A DNA stretch of 64,000 nucleotides from Bagarius yarrelli (Eukaryota; Chordata; Actinopteri; Siluriformes; Sisoridae). The stretch spans positions 558,001 to 622,000 of the forward strand of contig VCAZ01000125.1 in assembly GCA_005784505.1 (NCBI GenBank), in the 5' to 3' direction. The notes beneath the pieces are model-generated. The model did no database searches. It was not told the origin of the DNA and was given only the letters and a program-made list of their open reading frames with translations. How positions within the stretch are numbered: the stretch's first letter is position 1; each line of letters begins with the position of its first letter. The position numbers and the translations under genes were made by a program. Positions 1-9,643 of this stretch are shown in pieces.

Positions 1-236
1 AATTTGGACATTTCCTCTTAGGGGTGTACTCACTTTTGTTGCCAGGGGTTTAGATATTAATGGCTGTGTGTTAAGTTTTATTTGATGTGCCAGCAAATTT
101 ACACTGTTACACACAAGCTGTACATTCACTACTTTACATTGTAGCAGAGTTTCATTTCTTTAGGGTTTTCACATAAAAAGATATATTAAATATTAACAAA
201 AAATGTAAGGGGTGTACTCACTTCTGTGACATACTG
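1..236. mobile_element. Tc1-like transposon, right end only
   Basis: Two direct copies of a motif beginning GGGGTGTACTCACTT lie at about 21 and 209, roughly 190 bp apart. This is the inner/outer direct-repeat arrangement of the IR/DR group of fish Tc1-like elements. The outer copy runs into GACATACTG near 236, close to the family's terminal CTGTA. The rest of the element is beyond the left edge. No transposase frame survives in the visible part. Confidence 0.75.
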
Positions 237-1469
237 ATATGATATATATATATATATTAAAATACATAAGATTCTATTTTGTCTCTAGACATCTACTCAA
301 CTTACATGTTGCTCATTTCTAAGGTTTGGATTAAAATCATTAATTTCAATCAATTTCAACAGGTTATAAATCAAAAAAAAAGTAAAACTAAAAAGTTTAT
401 AAAAAGTTAAAAATGATAATGAAATGATTTCTTTAATCAGATTAAGCAATCACTGACCTGCTGGAAATCCTTTATATTGACAAAAATAATCTTGACGTAA
501 TCATTGTGTTAACCATTATCATTCTAATGGTTTTTGCAGTTTGTACACTGAGATTACAAAAGCCTGCAATGAACTAAACCTACGTTGATAATACGTTTCA
601 AAAGTGTTACTTTAGGTTTGTAAAAATTTATCCACTTAAAGGTTTAAGTTCCAAAGATGTCCAAATAAATGCAGGCGCACAATTATTTGTGACACATCAG
701 TGCGTATCATTTACTTTAATATATATAAAAAAAAAATTTTTTAAAAAAAGTCCTAATAGGAATGTGCCACTTCACGGTATAGAGTTCTACTACACATCAC
801 ACATTATTCAGTCAAAAAGAAAATACACACATATTTCAACTCTATAGTTTGTTTTTGCTCAAAAGGTTTCAAATAATAATTATATGATCCCTATCAACAT
901 CTATAAACAAATAAGTAACCTCGAGTAACTTGTAACAACAAAATAGATGATAGTAGGTAGTGTTTGGACACGATATGGATATGGACACGAGGTGGAAAAG
1001 TGTCCACCCTACAAACCAGAAACACATAGAAGTACATTTAACAGCAATAACATCAAGTAAATGTTTTTTTTGTAGGAGTTTAGTAGTCTTGGCAGGGCAT
1101 TAGTTTATGCACAGCTGTCTTACTGTCCTGCCGATCAGATGATCCGCTGGTGTGTTTGGGATCATCGTCTATTGTTGCATAAACCCATTTTCAGGTTAGC
1201 GCATGCTGCTGGATAAATGAGATCACATTTGTCTGGTAAAATGTTAGTTATTGACTAAATAACTATGATTTACCATTTCATAACCATGCTTGACGGTTGG
1301 TATGTGGTGTTTCTGGGAATCTGCTGTGTTTGGTTTTTGCCCCACAAGGTGCTGTCTGTAACGACTGGAATTTGTGCTTTGTTCTAATGTAATTCAGCAA
1401 ACTCAAGTCACGCTCCATATTATGTATGGAATAAAAAGCCTTTTTGCCACCAAAAGCTGTCGAGTGAAA

Positions 1470-1645
1470 GGGTAGAGCAGTGGTTAAGATGTTGGCCTGC
1501 TGATCAGGAAATTGTAGGTTTCATTCCTGGTCCCACCAAGATGCCACCGCTGGGCCCCTGAGCAAGGCCTTCAAATCACAACTGCTGAGATGGATAAAAT
1601 TTTTTAAGAAATGTAAGTCGCTTCGGATGAGGGCAAATTATCAAA
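1470..1645 (+). repeat. tRNA-derived SINE
   Basis: The head reads GTGGTTAAGATGTTGG, the middle has CTGGGCCCCTGAGCAAGGCC and the tail AAATGTAAGTCGCTTCGGAT. These are the box-B-like head, body and tail of a SINE family found at about a dozen other places in this window. The copy is diverged, with a short internal poly-T. Confidence 0.75.
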
Positions 1646-2740
1646 AACACTTGCTTGTTTTTTTTGCTGATTGTGCTGCCATGAACAACTTAAGTGCTCT
1701 GTAGGTCACATGATGAGGCTCTTTTTTTTTTATTTCAAGAACTCTAAACATATTGTGTTCTGACCTTGGACTAAATGTGGAATGTCCTCATAACTTTTCT
1801 CAGATAGATTTGCTTGTCTGAGGTCATGTTTGACATGATGTAGATACACACACATCTCAGACAGTGCTCTGAGTGCAAACTGCCAAAAGATCTGCTTTTA
1901 AAGCCATGGACACACTTATTGAAAATAGAATATTGTGTGCATTCCATTAGGAGCACCTGCTAGGACGTGTGTGTATTTTTGTTTTTATCTTGTTTTGCTT
2001 GTTTTTTAACTTTTGGGAGGACCAACTATGGATTAATAATATTGATTTTAATGATGATTTTGTTGTCTCGTATAGGTTTACCTGTATATTTACAGGAACC
2101 TTATTTCGGGTTAGAGAAACCCAGCAGCCTTGTACTTTAGCTCTGATACAGAAAACATACATATTTGCCAATCCTAATTAATTGAATTGATGGAGGATAT
2201 TTATCAACTTTCTAGAATGGTGAAAAGTGAATTGTGTTGGGTTTTTGTTGGAAATTAACCAGAGGAGACCAGCAGACTCGAAGGACGTTCAGCAGGATTT
2301 CCTTAATTCTAGATCGTGGGAGTATCTTACAACATCAGAGCTTTCTCTGTAGTGTCCGAATCGAGTTTGGTCGGTGAGTCGATTGGCTGGTCCTTTGAAG
2401 CATTCATTAGGCAGTGGTTTATGGCTTTAGGAGACAAATACATCAAAAACAAAGATGGTCAACAAAAGTTTAGGGACACCAGCCATTTACAGTCGTCAAT
2501 AGGCAGAGACTTCATAACCTTGCATACAATACATAACCAAGAAAAGTATACCACAGGAAGCCACATGGCAACAAGAGTTATATACTTCATATATATACGT
2601 GAAGTTCATATATATACTTCACATATACTTCAAAAGTGACTTCATAGTGTACAGGCAACAAAACCTCCAGGTATCAACCCTCAAGGACATAGGCTTAATC
2701 ACTTAAAGTGATCTAAAATTATGGATTTCCACAATTTCCA

Positions 2741-2775
2741 GAGAGAGAGAGAGAGAGAAAGAGAAAGAGAGAGAA
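2741..2775. repeat. (GA)n microsatellite
   Basis: Nearly perfect GA repeats with two GAAA interruptions. It directly abuts the following SINE fragment, a common arrangement at SINE ends. Confidence 0.9.
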
Positions 2776-2866
2776 TATTACAGCATTTGGCAATTGCCCT
2801 TATCGAGCAACTTACATCTCTTTTATACAACTGAGCAATTGGGGGTTGACAGTGGTAACTTGGTAA
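2776..2866 (-). repeat. SINE tail fragment
   Basis: TACAGCATTTGGCAATTGCC followed by CTTACATCTCTTTTATACAA matches the reverse complement of the tail and body of the SINE family elsewhere in the window. The tRNA-like head is missing. Confidence 0.7.
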
Positions 2867-2993
2867 GATGGGACACCAAGCGATGATTGATCGTTAATTT
2901 TCCTGATTATCAATGAAATAAATACAATTAAACAGTTTCAACAAACAATACCATCGACTGTAAAAAAATTTTTTCTTTGCATGTGTTTTGTAG

Positions 2994-3371
2994 ATCATTG
3001 CTCTGTTCATCATCCTGGCTTTGTCCTTCCTGCTGGTGGTACGCACTGCTATCATAAGTAGATGGAAGCCGTACTACAAGTCGGTGTTTGAGGCATATGT
3101 GGAGCAGGAGACGACAGCCATGCTGGATGAGAAGCTGCATAAGCAGGCAGTGGAAAGAGCAAAGCTTCTCAGTGAGAGCGTGTTAGAATGCGTTCACCAT
3201 CAGCATGTGAACGGCAGAGAGACAGAGGGACACCTTCAGTACCAACCCCTAACAGAGACAGAGGAGAACATGTGGAGGAGAATATCACATCCAGCTTTCC
3301 ACCTGCTGGGAGAGAAACTCAATCCCTTAGGTGTTCAGGGATTCAGGCAGGACAGGGGCAACTGTCTGTGA
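2994..3371 (+). CDS. Last coding exon of an unidentified membrane protein
   Basis: A pyrimidine-rich tract and TTTTGTAG precede 2994. The frame then runs without stop to TGA at 3369-3371, about 125 residues. It opens with about 17 hydrophobic residues (IIALFIILALSFLLVV), followed by a basic edge (SRWKPYYK): a membrane helix leaving toward the cytosol under the positive-inside rule. The tail is charged and probably helical, with a dileucine-like segment (YQPLTETEE). No start codon is expected because the exon is internal to the gene; the earlier part is beyond the left edge or in exons I cannot see. Codon use, the splice site and clean termination argue for a real exon. I do not recognise the family and assign no function. 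It converges on parp4, which ends at 9644 on the other strand. Confidence 0.7.
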   Translation: MIALFIILALSFLLVVRTAIISRWKPYYKSVFEAYVEQETTAMLDEKLHKQAVERAKLLSESVLECVHHQHVNGRETEGHLQYQPLTETEENMWRRISHPAFHLLGEKLNPLGVQGFRQDRGNCL

Positions 3372-4254
3372 TCCGCTCACTTTAACCGTTATAAATGATC
3401 TGTTAGAGGTGGACAAATACCTGTGACTGATCTATGGCATATTTATTGTTAAAAGAACCTCTGATTTCCACCCCAGGTATAGACATATAGAAGTATATTC
3501 CAGACAATCATCAAAAGCAAAGAATTGCAAATTTCATCATGAAGCATTTAGGAAATTAATAAGACCCAGTGGCTGGCTGTGCATTTGGTACCCGGGCCTT
3601 CAGTGGGGACTGATTACAGAGAGAGAGAGACATTCCACGCATTGTCTTTTCAAGAAAGAAACCTAGTTAGGACTCCAAACCTCTACACTACAACCGCAAC
3701 TGTACCACATGCATCATTGGAAGTTCAGAATCAATATTTATCTAATATCACTAAAACTTTTAATTAAATACATCATGCATTTAAAGGCTATAAACCTTTC
3801 TGGAAAAGTCCACCTCAAAAACAGATTTTTAAGTATGTCAGAGACCAAGTCAATTTCCCCTCCTCTGTCAGCCATTGTGGGGTAAAAATTCTAATTCAAC
3901 TGTATTGATGTGTGCAGATCACCACAAACGTGTTAGGCTAGTCAAACTTGGCTACAACAGGTTTGCTCTCATCAGCCAATCAGAGAACTGAAAAATGCTG
4001 ACATTATTGTGAGTATGACGAAATCTGACTGGTTAAAGAAACAGTCATATTGCTAATGTAGTTTAAGTTACATGGGCCGCCACTACTGATTCGAAAGGCC
4101 CTGAGAAGATTAGATTTACATGGCAGCAAAAAACAGATTTAATATAATGTCAGCAAATATTAACAGCATTTCTCTTTTTGGCCGTCGAACGTGAGTGACG
4201 TCACTCCAGAATACAAACACACCCCATATAGTCTAGTATAGGTAGTAGTCTTCT

Positions 4255-4309
4255 ATAGTAAAGTATAGTATAGTATAGTATAGTATAGTATAGTATAGTA
4301 TAGTAGTAT
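4255..4309. repeat. (AGTAT)n pentanucleotide microsatellite
   Basis: About nine uninterrupted AGTAT units, with degenerate units on the left side from about 4229 (AGTATAGGTAGTAG). Confidence 0.9.
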
Positions 4310-5538
4310 ACTCCTGCCCCTGACACTGATTGACAGGTTTCAGTTTAAGGCCTTAGGAAATGCGAACGCAAAAGGGGGGTTTGCGTTTCCTTTTGAGTTT
4401 TGGCAGTCACAGTGCGTTCACGAAATGAAAATGGTCTTGGATTATATCACAATTTATGTGTCCATGTATAAATAATCGAATTTACATTTCTTTATGCGAA
4501 GTGTCTGAAATATACTTCCATACAGAAGGATGGCTTTACTTTCATTGTAAAAACTATTTTAGGGTTTGCATGTCTTATTTTTTATGTAACAGGATATACA
4601 CTTATTTAAACAATTCAGTATTAGTTGTTCTCAAAAATATAACCTCATACTAACCAACACTAACAAACACTAACATGACAGTTGCCTAGTTTGAAAGAAG
4701 TTTAGATGCTGTCTAGAACGATCCATTAAAAGGTACATACAAATTCGAAAGGTTTGATTAGATCGGCTATGTACCTCGCGATGAAGCTCGTCCTCAGTGA
4801 GGATATGATTAACAGTTTTGAGCCCAATCTTAATGTCCTGATGAACTGAGGTAACAGTTTAATAACTGTGAACAAAACATCTAGAAGTATAAACTGGTTA
4901 AAAGAAGTGTCACACAGCTGCCTAATATTTAAATTCTATAAACGCAAACATTAAGAACTGTAAGTAAAAGAAGAATTCTTGAATACAGAAATCAACACCA
5001 CAGTGTGTTTATTGTTCAAAGAAAAAGATGCACCTTCATTATTGCAGTGTTTCATTTATTAGAAGCTTTTTTTTATCTTTAGTATTTTTTCAGGTGTCTT
5101 TTTAACAGTGGGTTTTACTGCCAAACCTATCAAACCTCTGAGCTATAGGGATAAACATTTTTAACTCAAACTGGGGAGAAAGTTTATCAAAAAATTGTAA
5201 TGCATTTTACACTGTTTCTAGATTTTAATGAAATAAAATTGTGGTATCAAGTAAGCCGATTATTGGGGAATCGCTATTTACTCTTTATTGAAGTCATTTC
5301 TGTTGGTAACGGTAAGATATTAGCATCACACTTGTCTGTGTCTTTAAAATAAGAAATAAGGAAGTGTGTTTGTTACATGCTTTACGATTAATTAGTCAAA
5401 TTTATAAAAAAATAGCTTATTTGTTTAGAATGCACTGGAATTTGTTGGCATAAGCATCTGGTAGGTTTGATTGTAGATAAAATCCTGCTATTTTTGTTTC
5501 CTACAGGTTGTGTTGTGGAAAAAGACTTTCTTCGCTGT

Positions 5539-5540
<2 letters not shown>

Positions 5541-5575
<35 letters not shown>
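5541..5575. repeat. (ATT)n microsatellite
   Basis: About eleven ATT units. In one frame they encode a run of isoleucines inside a spurious 107-residue frame. Confidence 0.9.
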
Positions 5576-5576
<1 letters not shown>

Positions 5577-6110
5577 TAAGACAGAATTTTGTTATCCTAT
5601 GAGAAGACACTGTCTCTTGATTATTCATGACATCACTTTAAGACTGCGGAGTAGGTACACATTCAAGGGTAGCAGGGTATGTAAGCGGAGAAGGGTGGCA
5701 AAAATCTTTGCTTTGCATTCAAAGCATTTTAAAATCGCTCCGCTTCAGAGTTTAATTTCTCGCTCTTCGCATTTTTCTCAGAAAGAGTAACGAGAACTGA
5801 ATAGTGGCAGACTTCGGACTTACTGAGGACTGATGCAGAGTTTAACTTTGCTAGCTAGACAAATCAAATACAAAGCATTTCTTTAAGTTTTACTCATGAT
5901 TTTCTTAAAAGTTGGTATGGACCACTTTGACAAATGCCATTTGCTTGCCCTTCCCACTATTTCTGCCCTTTTTGTTTGTGCTGCCACATCCACTCCCCTC
6001 CCTTCTCCTAGCAGCTATCTATGCCTAAAACTGCATTTTTTTAATAAATTGAGAGGTAGACCCTCTAGTAGTTGTGTTGGCGACATTGCAAAATTTGGAG
6101 AGGTATGAAG

Positions 6111-6300
6111 AACAGATGTGGGTAGTAACGAATGACATTTACTTCGTTACATTTAATTGCGTAAATATTTGGGTAACTTTTACTTTTCGAGTAAATTTAT
6201 TGATGTGCACATTTACTGTTACTCAAGTACATTTTTACTGAAAAAAAACCTTTACTCCTACTTCACTACATTTGGCGTCGTTCCACCGTTACTGTCAAAC
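6111..6300. mobile_element. Possible hAT-derived non-autonomous repeat
   Basis: Repeated words such as TTTACTTCGTTACATTT, GGTAACTTTTACTTTTCGAG and TACTCAAGTACATTTTTACT resemble the tract of 'ACTTAAGTA'-type words typical of fish hAT-derived non-autonomous repeats. No target duplication could be read. The nearby Tc1 element may have inserted into it. Confidence 0.35.
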
Positions 6301-6537
6301 GGTAATAAATATAAGATGTTTTAAATATTTCGTTCATATGAATTGTTCGCTGAACTTGTTGAACTTGTTTCACAAGACTTTGGAGAGGCTGCTTCGCAAA
6401 GGGCTGTTACGAATCTCCCGGTTACGTTTAGCGCGCGTTTAGCTGGAAAATGAAGTAGAGGAAGACGTGTGTGTGTTTTATCAGCTGTGGTCTCAGTTTC
6501 AGTGTCATGTTTTTACTCCAAGAAGTCAAAAAGAATA

Positions 6538-8083
6538 CACTGCCCTCCATAATTATTGGCACCCCTGGTTAAAATTCAGTTTTGTTCTAAATAATATAGG
6601 ACCACTAAAAGAGGAAAAAAAAAAAGAAGAGGAAAATCCAACCTTTAATTTCAAGTGCATTTATTCAGTGGGAAAAAAATATCCCACATTAAGAAATAAT
6701 TCTTTTACATCAAATCATGTGTGCCACAATTATTAGCACCCCTGATGTTAATACTTTGTACAACCCCCTTTTGCCAACAAAACAGCACCTAATCTTCTCC
6801 TATAATGTTTCACAAGATGGGAGAATACAGAAAGAGGGATCTTCGACCATTCCTCTTTGCACAATCTCTCTAAATCATCCAGCGACCTGAGTCCTCTCCT
6901 CTGCACTCTCCTCTTCAGCTCACTCCACAGGTTTTCAATGGGGTTGAGGTCTGGGGACTGAGATGGCCATGGGAGGAGCTTGATTCTGTGTTTGGTGAAC
7001 CATTTCTGTGTAGATTTGGCCGCATGTTTAGGGTCAATATCTTGCTGAAAGACCCAGTGATGACCCATCTTCAGCTTTCGGGCAGAGGCCACCAGATTTT
7101 GCTTTAAAATGTCCTGGTATTTCAAAGCATTCATGATGCCATGCACCCTAACAAGGTTCCCAGGGCCTCTGGAAGAGAAACAGGCCCACAGCATCACCGA
7201 TCCTCCCCCATACTTCACAGTGGGCATGAGGTGCTTTTCTGCATACTCATCTTTTGTGTTCCGCCAGACCCACTTAGAGTGTTTGTTGCCAAAAAGCTCT
7301 ATCTTGGTCTCATCTGACCAAAGCACACGGTCCCAGTTGAAGCCCCAGTACCGCTTAGCGAACTCCAGACGTTTGCGTTTATGATTGTGAGTGAGAAAAG
7401 GTTTTTTCTGTGCATGCCTCCCAAACAGCTTGTTGGCATGTAGATAGCGCCTGATGGTTGTTTTGGAGACTTTGTGACCCCAAGATGCTATCATTTGTTG
7501 CAATTCTTTAACAGTGAGCTTTGGAGAACTTTTTATTTCTCTTACCATCCTCCTCACAGGCTTGTTTACCACTGTTCCAGTTGTTTTAAACTTCTTAATG
7601 ATTCCTCTGACAGTAGATATGGGCAGGTGCAGGCGAGTGGCTATTTTCTTGTAGCCATTGCCTGACTTGTGAAGGTCGACACACATCTGCCTTACTTGAA
7701 TTGTGTGTTCCTTTGTCTTTCCCATGTTGAAGAGTGGATAAGAGAAATGGCCTCTGTGTCACGTCATATTTATACCCCAGGGAAACAGGAAGTGATGAAT
7801 TACTAATTAAATGTCCCTAGATACTCTGATCAACTTTGTAAACTACTGTAGAAATGACAGAAATACTTCAATTACATTTATTTCCTAGGAATTGTTAGGG
7901 GTGCCAATAATTGTGGAACAGGTGATTGTATGAAAAATAATTATTTCTTAGTCAGGGATTTTTTTTCCCCCTTAAAATTCACTTGAGTTGAAGGTTACAT
8001 TTTTCTACAATTTTCATTGTGAGAGTATGCTTCTGCAATAAACACATCTTAACCAGGGGTGCCAATAATTATGGATGGCAGTG
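6538..8083 (-). mobile_element. Tc1-like transposon, near-intact, IR/DR type
   Basis: The ends are inverted repeats of about 33 bp that differ at one position: left CACTGCCCTCCATAATTATT, right (reverse complement) CACTGCCATCCATAATTATT, both continuing GGCACCCCTGGTT. TA dinucleotides flank both sides (6536-6537 and 8084-8085), as expected for Tc1/mariner insertion. A second, inner copy of the repeat core lies about 180 bp inside each end (ACAATTATTAGCACCCC near 6726; GGGGTGCCAATAATTGTGG near 7899), giving the IR/DR layout known from Sleeping Beauty-type elements. Length is 1,546 bp, usual for the family. The near-identical ends and open transposase imply a recent insertion. Confidence 0.95.
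6748..7725 (-). CDS. Tc1-like transposase (DD34E), full-length open frame
   Basis: 325 residues from an ATG 358 bp inside the right terminal repeat to a stop 210 bp inside the left one. The N-terminal paired-like helix-turn-helix (about residues 1-50; GKTKEHTIQVRQ, YKKIATRLHLPISTVRGIIKKF) would bind the inner and outer direct repeats. The catalytic domain has the first Asp in VLWSDETK, the second in FQQDIDPKH and the Glu in SPDLNPIENLW. The spacing between the second Asp and the Glu is 34 residues, diagnostic of Tc1. A glycine-rich loop (KYGGGSVMLWACFSS) is present. Family members are usually about 340 residues. Here VVNKP passes straight into VRRMVREIK, so the GRPR-like basic linker between the two DNA-binding subdomains appears deleted in frame. 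FQQDI instead of the usual FQQDN is a further change beside the catalytic Asp. It may be inactive despite being open. Confidence 0.93.
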   Translation of the reverse strand: MGKTKEHTIQVRQMCVDLHKSGNGYKKIATRLHLPISTVRGIIKKFKTTGTVVNKPVRRMVREIKSSPKLTVKELQQMIASWGHKVSKTTIRRYLHANKLFGRHAQKKPFLTHNHKRKRLEFAKRYWGFNWDRVLWSDETKIELFGNKHSKWVWRNTKDEYAEKHLMPTVKYGGGSVMLWACFSSRGPGNLVRVHGIMNALKYQDILKQNLVASARKLKMGHHWVFQQDIDPKHAAKSTQKWFTKHRIKLLPWPSQSPDLNPIENLWSELKRRVQRRGLRSLDDLERLCKEEWSKIPLSVFSHLVKHYRRRLGAVLLAKGGCTKY

Positions 8084-9595
8084 TAGTTTTATAGTGCGAT
8101 GCATGCTGTGTGAACCAAAATGAACTGACATCACAGCGTACAACAATTCCAGCTACAACCTGAAAAAACACATAGCGGTGAATGTCAAAATGACACCTAT
8201 TTGAATCCTATTAATAATCATTTGGTATCTATGGGCACTAAACCACATTTCACACGCTGTCCAAATATGCGCTTATGTGCGTGAAATGACAAATATCTTG
8301 TGAACCCTACAAACACGCACATTCATGAAGAACATTTTTCCTTCTAAACATCAATAGTGGGAAATACGGGGGAGGGGGGTATTCATATATGTTAAATTTA
8401 AGGCAAAATTGCAGAAATAGAATTGCAGTTTATGAATTCTTTGTGTTGGTCTTATATACGACTTAATTCATCATCGAATATTGTGTCATGTTTGTTTTTT
8501 TTTCACTGGGTTTTCTTCACTGGGTCACATTTATTTATCTTCGTAACATTATTTTAATATTATCGATTATTTTTTACTTAATTTGTGTGATTACTTACAA
8601 ATAAAGGATTTACACAATATTATGCTTACTTTAGCTTAACATGGCACCTCAAGACATTTTTCACAGGATGTTAAAATTCTTTATTAAAGGACATCATTGT
8701 AATCATGTTAATTGTAAATAAAGAGTTAGAAGTATAACAATTTTAACAATTTCCACACAGTTTAAACATAATAGGTGATAACATGTCAGAATATGTGTTT
8801 TAATATAAACAATGTTGTCAAAGATTAACTTTATACTGAGGGAAAAATATGATTGCCCAGGCAACTAGTATTAGTGTGACTAATATCACATTTTACTGTG
8901 TCATTAAAACACTGCATATTTAATCTTTAATTTATTGGAGTATTTTAAAGTCGTTAACAGAAAACATAGCCTAATCTGACTTAATGTTATCTGTGAAAGC
9001 GTTTTTTTTAACAAAAACAAAATTATTGGCACCCAGGTATTGGAACAGCTTCCACTTTTCAACAATCCTGTGTAATGATTAAGTAGACTAAAGAAAACAG
9101 AGGACAGCATGCACAGGATTTGGATTATTGTCTTGCTGAAAGTTTCCTCCATCATCTAATTTTCAAAAGAAAGACTTACCTACACAACTTTGAAGAAAAT
9201 ACCGTTTTGTATCAGCACACATCTTTTACCAACAGTAATGGATATGTTTCTTTTGTATATTATTGAAAGCAACCCTATTGGTTAAGTCTGAAGAGTTTAG
9301 CTAAAAAAACAGCTAGTAACATAAACTGTTTGTTTCTGAGAATTTAGATAAAATTGGATTATGTAAAAGACAGGAGCGAGTGTGTAAACGACCTTAAATG
9401 GACTTTGTAAATAACACCGAAAATGGAACTTTAACAGGAAATTATTCTTACACGGAAAAAGCCCTGACACGACTGTCTCTTCCTCTGAACAACTGGAACA
9501 TAGGACACAATCCTTACTTCACTTCTGTCAGGTTTAAACGGGTTCTGATTTAAATATTCAGGATTGGCAAACTTGCATCTGAAATCTATTAGGGA
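8084..9595. other. Intergenic DNA downstream of parp4
   Basis: AT-rich DNA with short open frames only. Around 9030-9130 there are weak traces of another Tc1-like element (AATTATTGGCACCC, then GATTATTGTCTTGCTGAAAG), too decayed to delimit. Otherwise I see nothing recognisable. Confidence 0.4.
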
Positions 9596-9601
9596 TTTAT
9601 T
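9596..9601 (-). terminator. parp4: parp4 polyadenylation signal
   Basis: AATAAA on the minus strand, 42 bp past the TAG stop at 9646-9644. It implies a very short 3' UTR, with cleavage expected near 9570-9585. Confidence 0.7.
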
Positions 9602-9643
9602 GGATTATGAAATAGAACTGTGCTGGAAATAGGCTTCCCACAC

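Larger units (their letters stand above)
237..2993. other. Presumed last intron of the plus-strand gene; no exon seen
   Basis: I find no second coding exon upstream of the one at 2994, and open frames here are short and repeat-derived. A SINE, a (GA)n tract and a SINE fragment are listed separately; the remainder is AT-rich without a recognised feature. Because the exon at 2994 opens with a 3' splice site, this stretch is most simply its intron. Confidence 0.5.
3372..6537. other. 3' flank and intergenic DNA
   Basis: Contains the unassigned 3' UTR of the upstream gene. No clear polyadenylation signal follows the stop closely; an AATAAA occurs far downstream, near 5231. Open frames are short or repeat-derived, such as the isoleucine run encoded by the ATT repeat. 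Apart from the repeats listed separately I see nothing recognisable. Confidence 0.5.

Noticed and set aside
7109..7384. 91-residue plus-strand frame opposite the transposase
   Set aside because: Antisense shadow of the Tc1 transposase frame.
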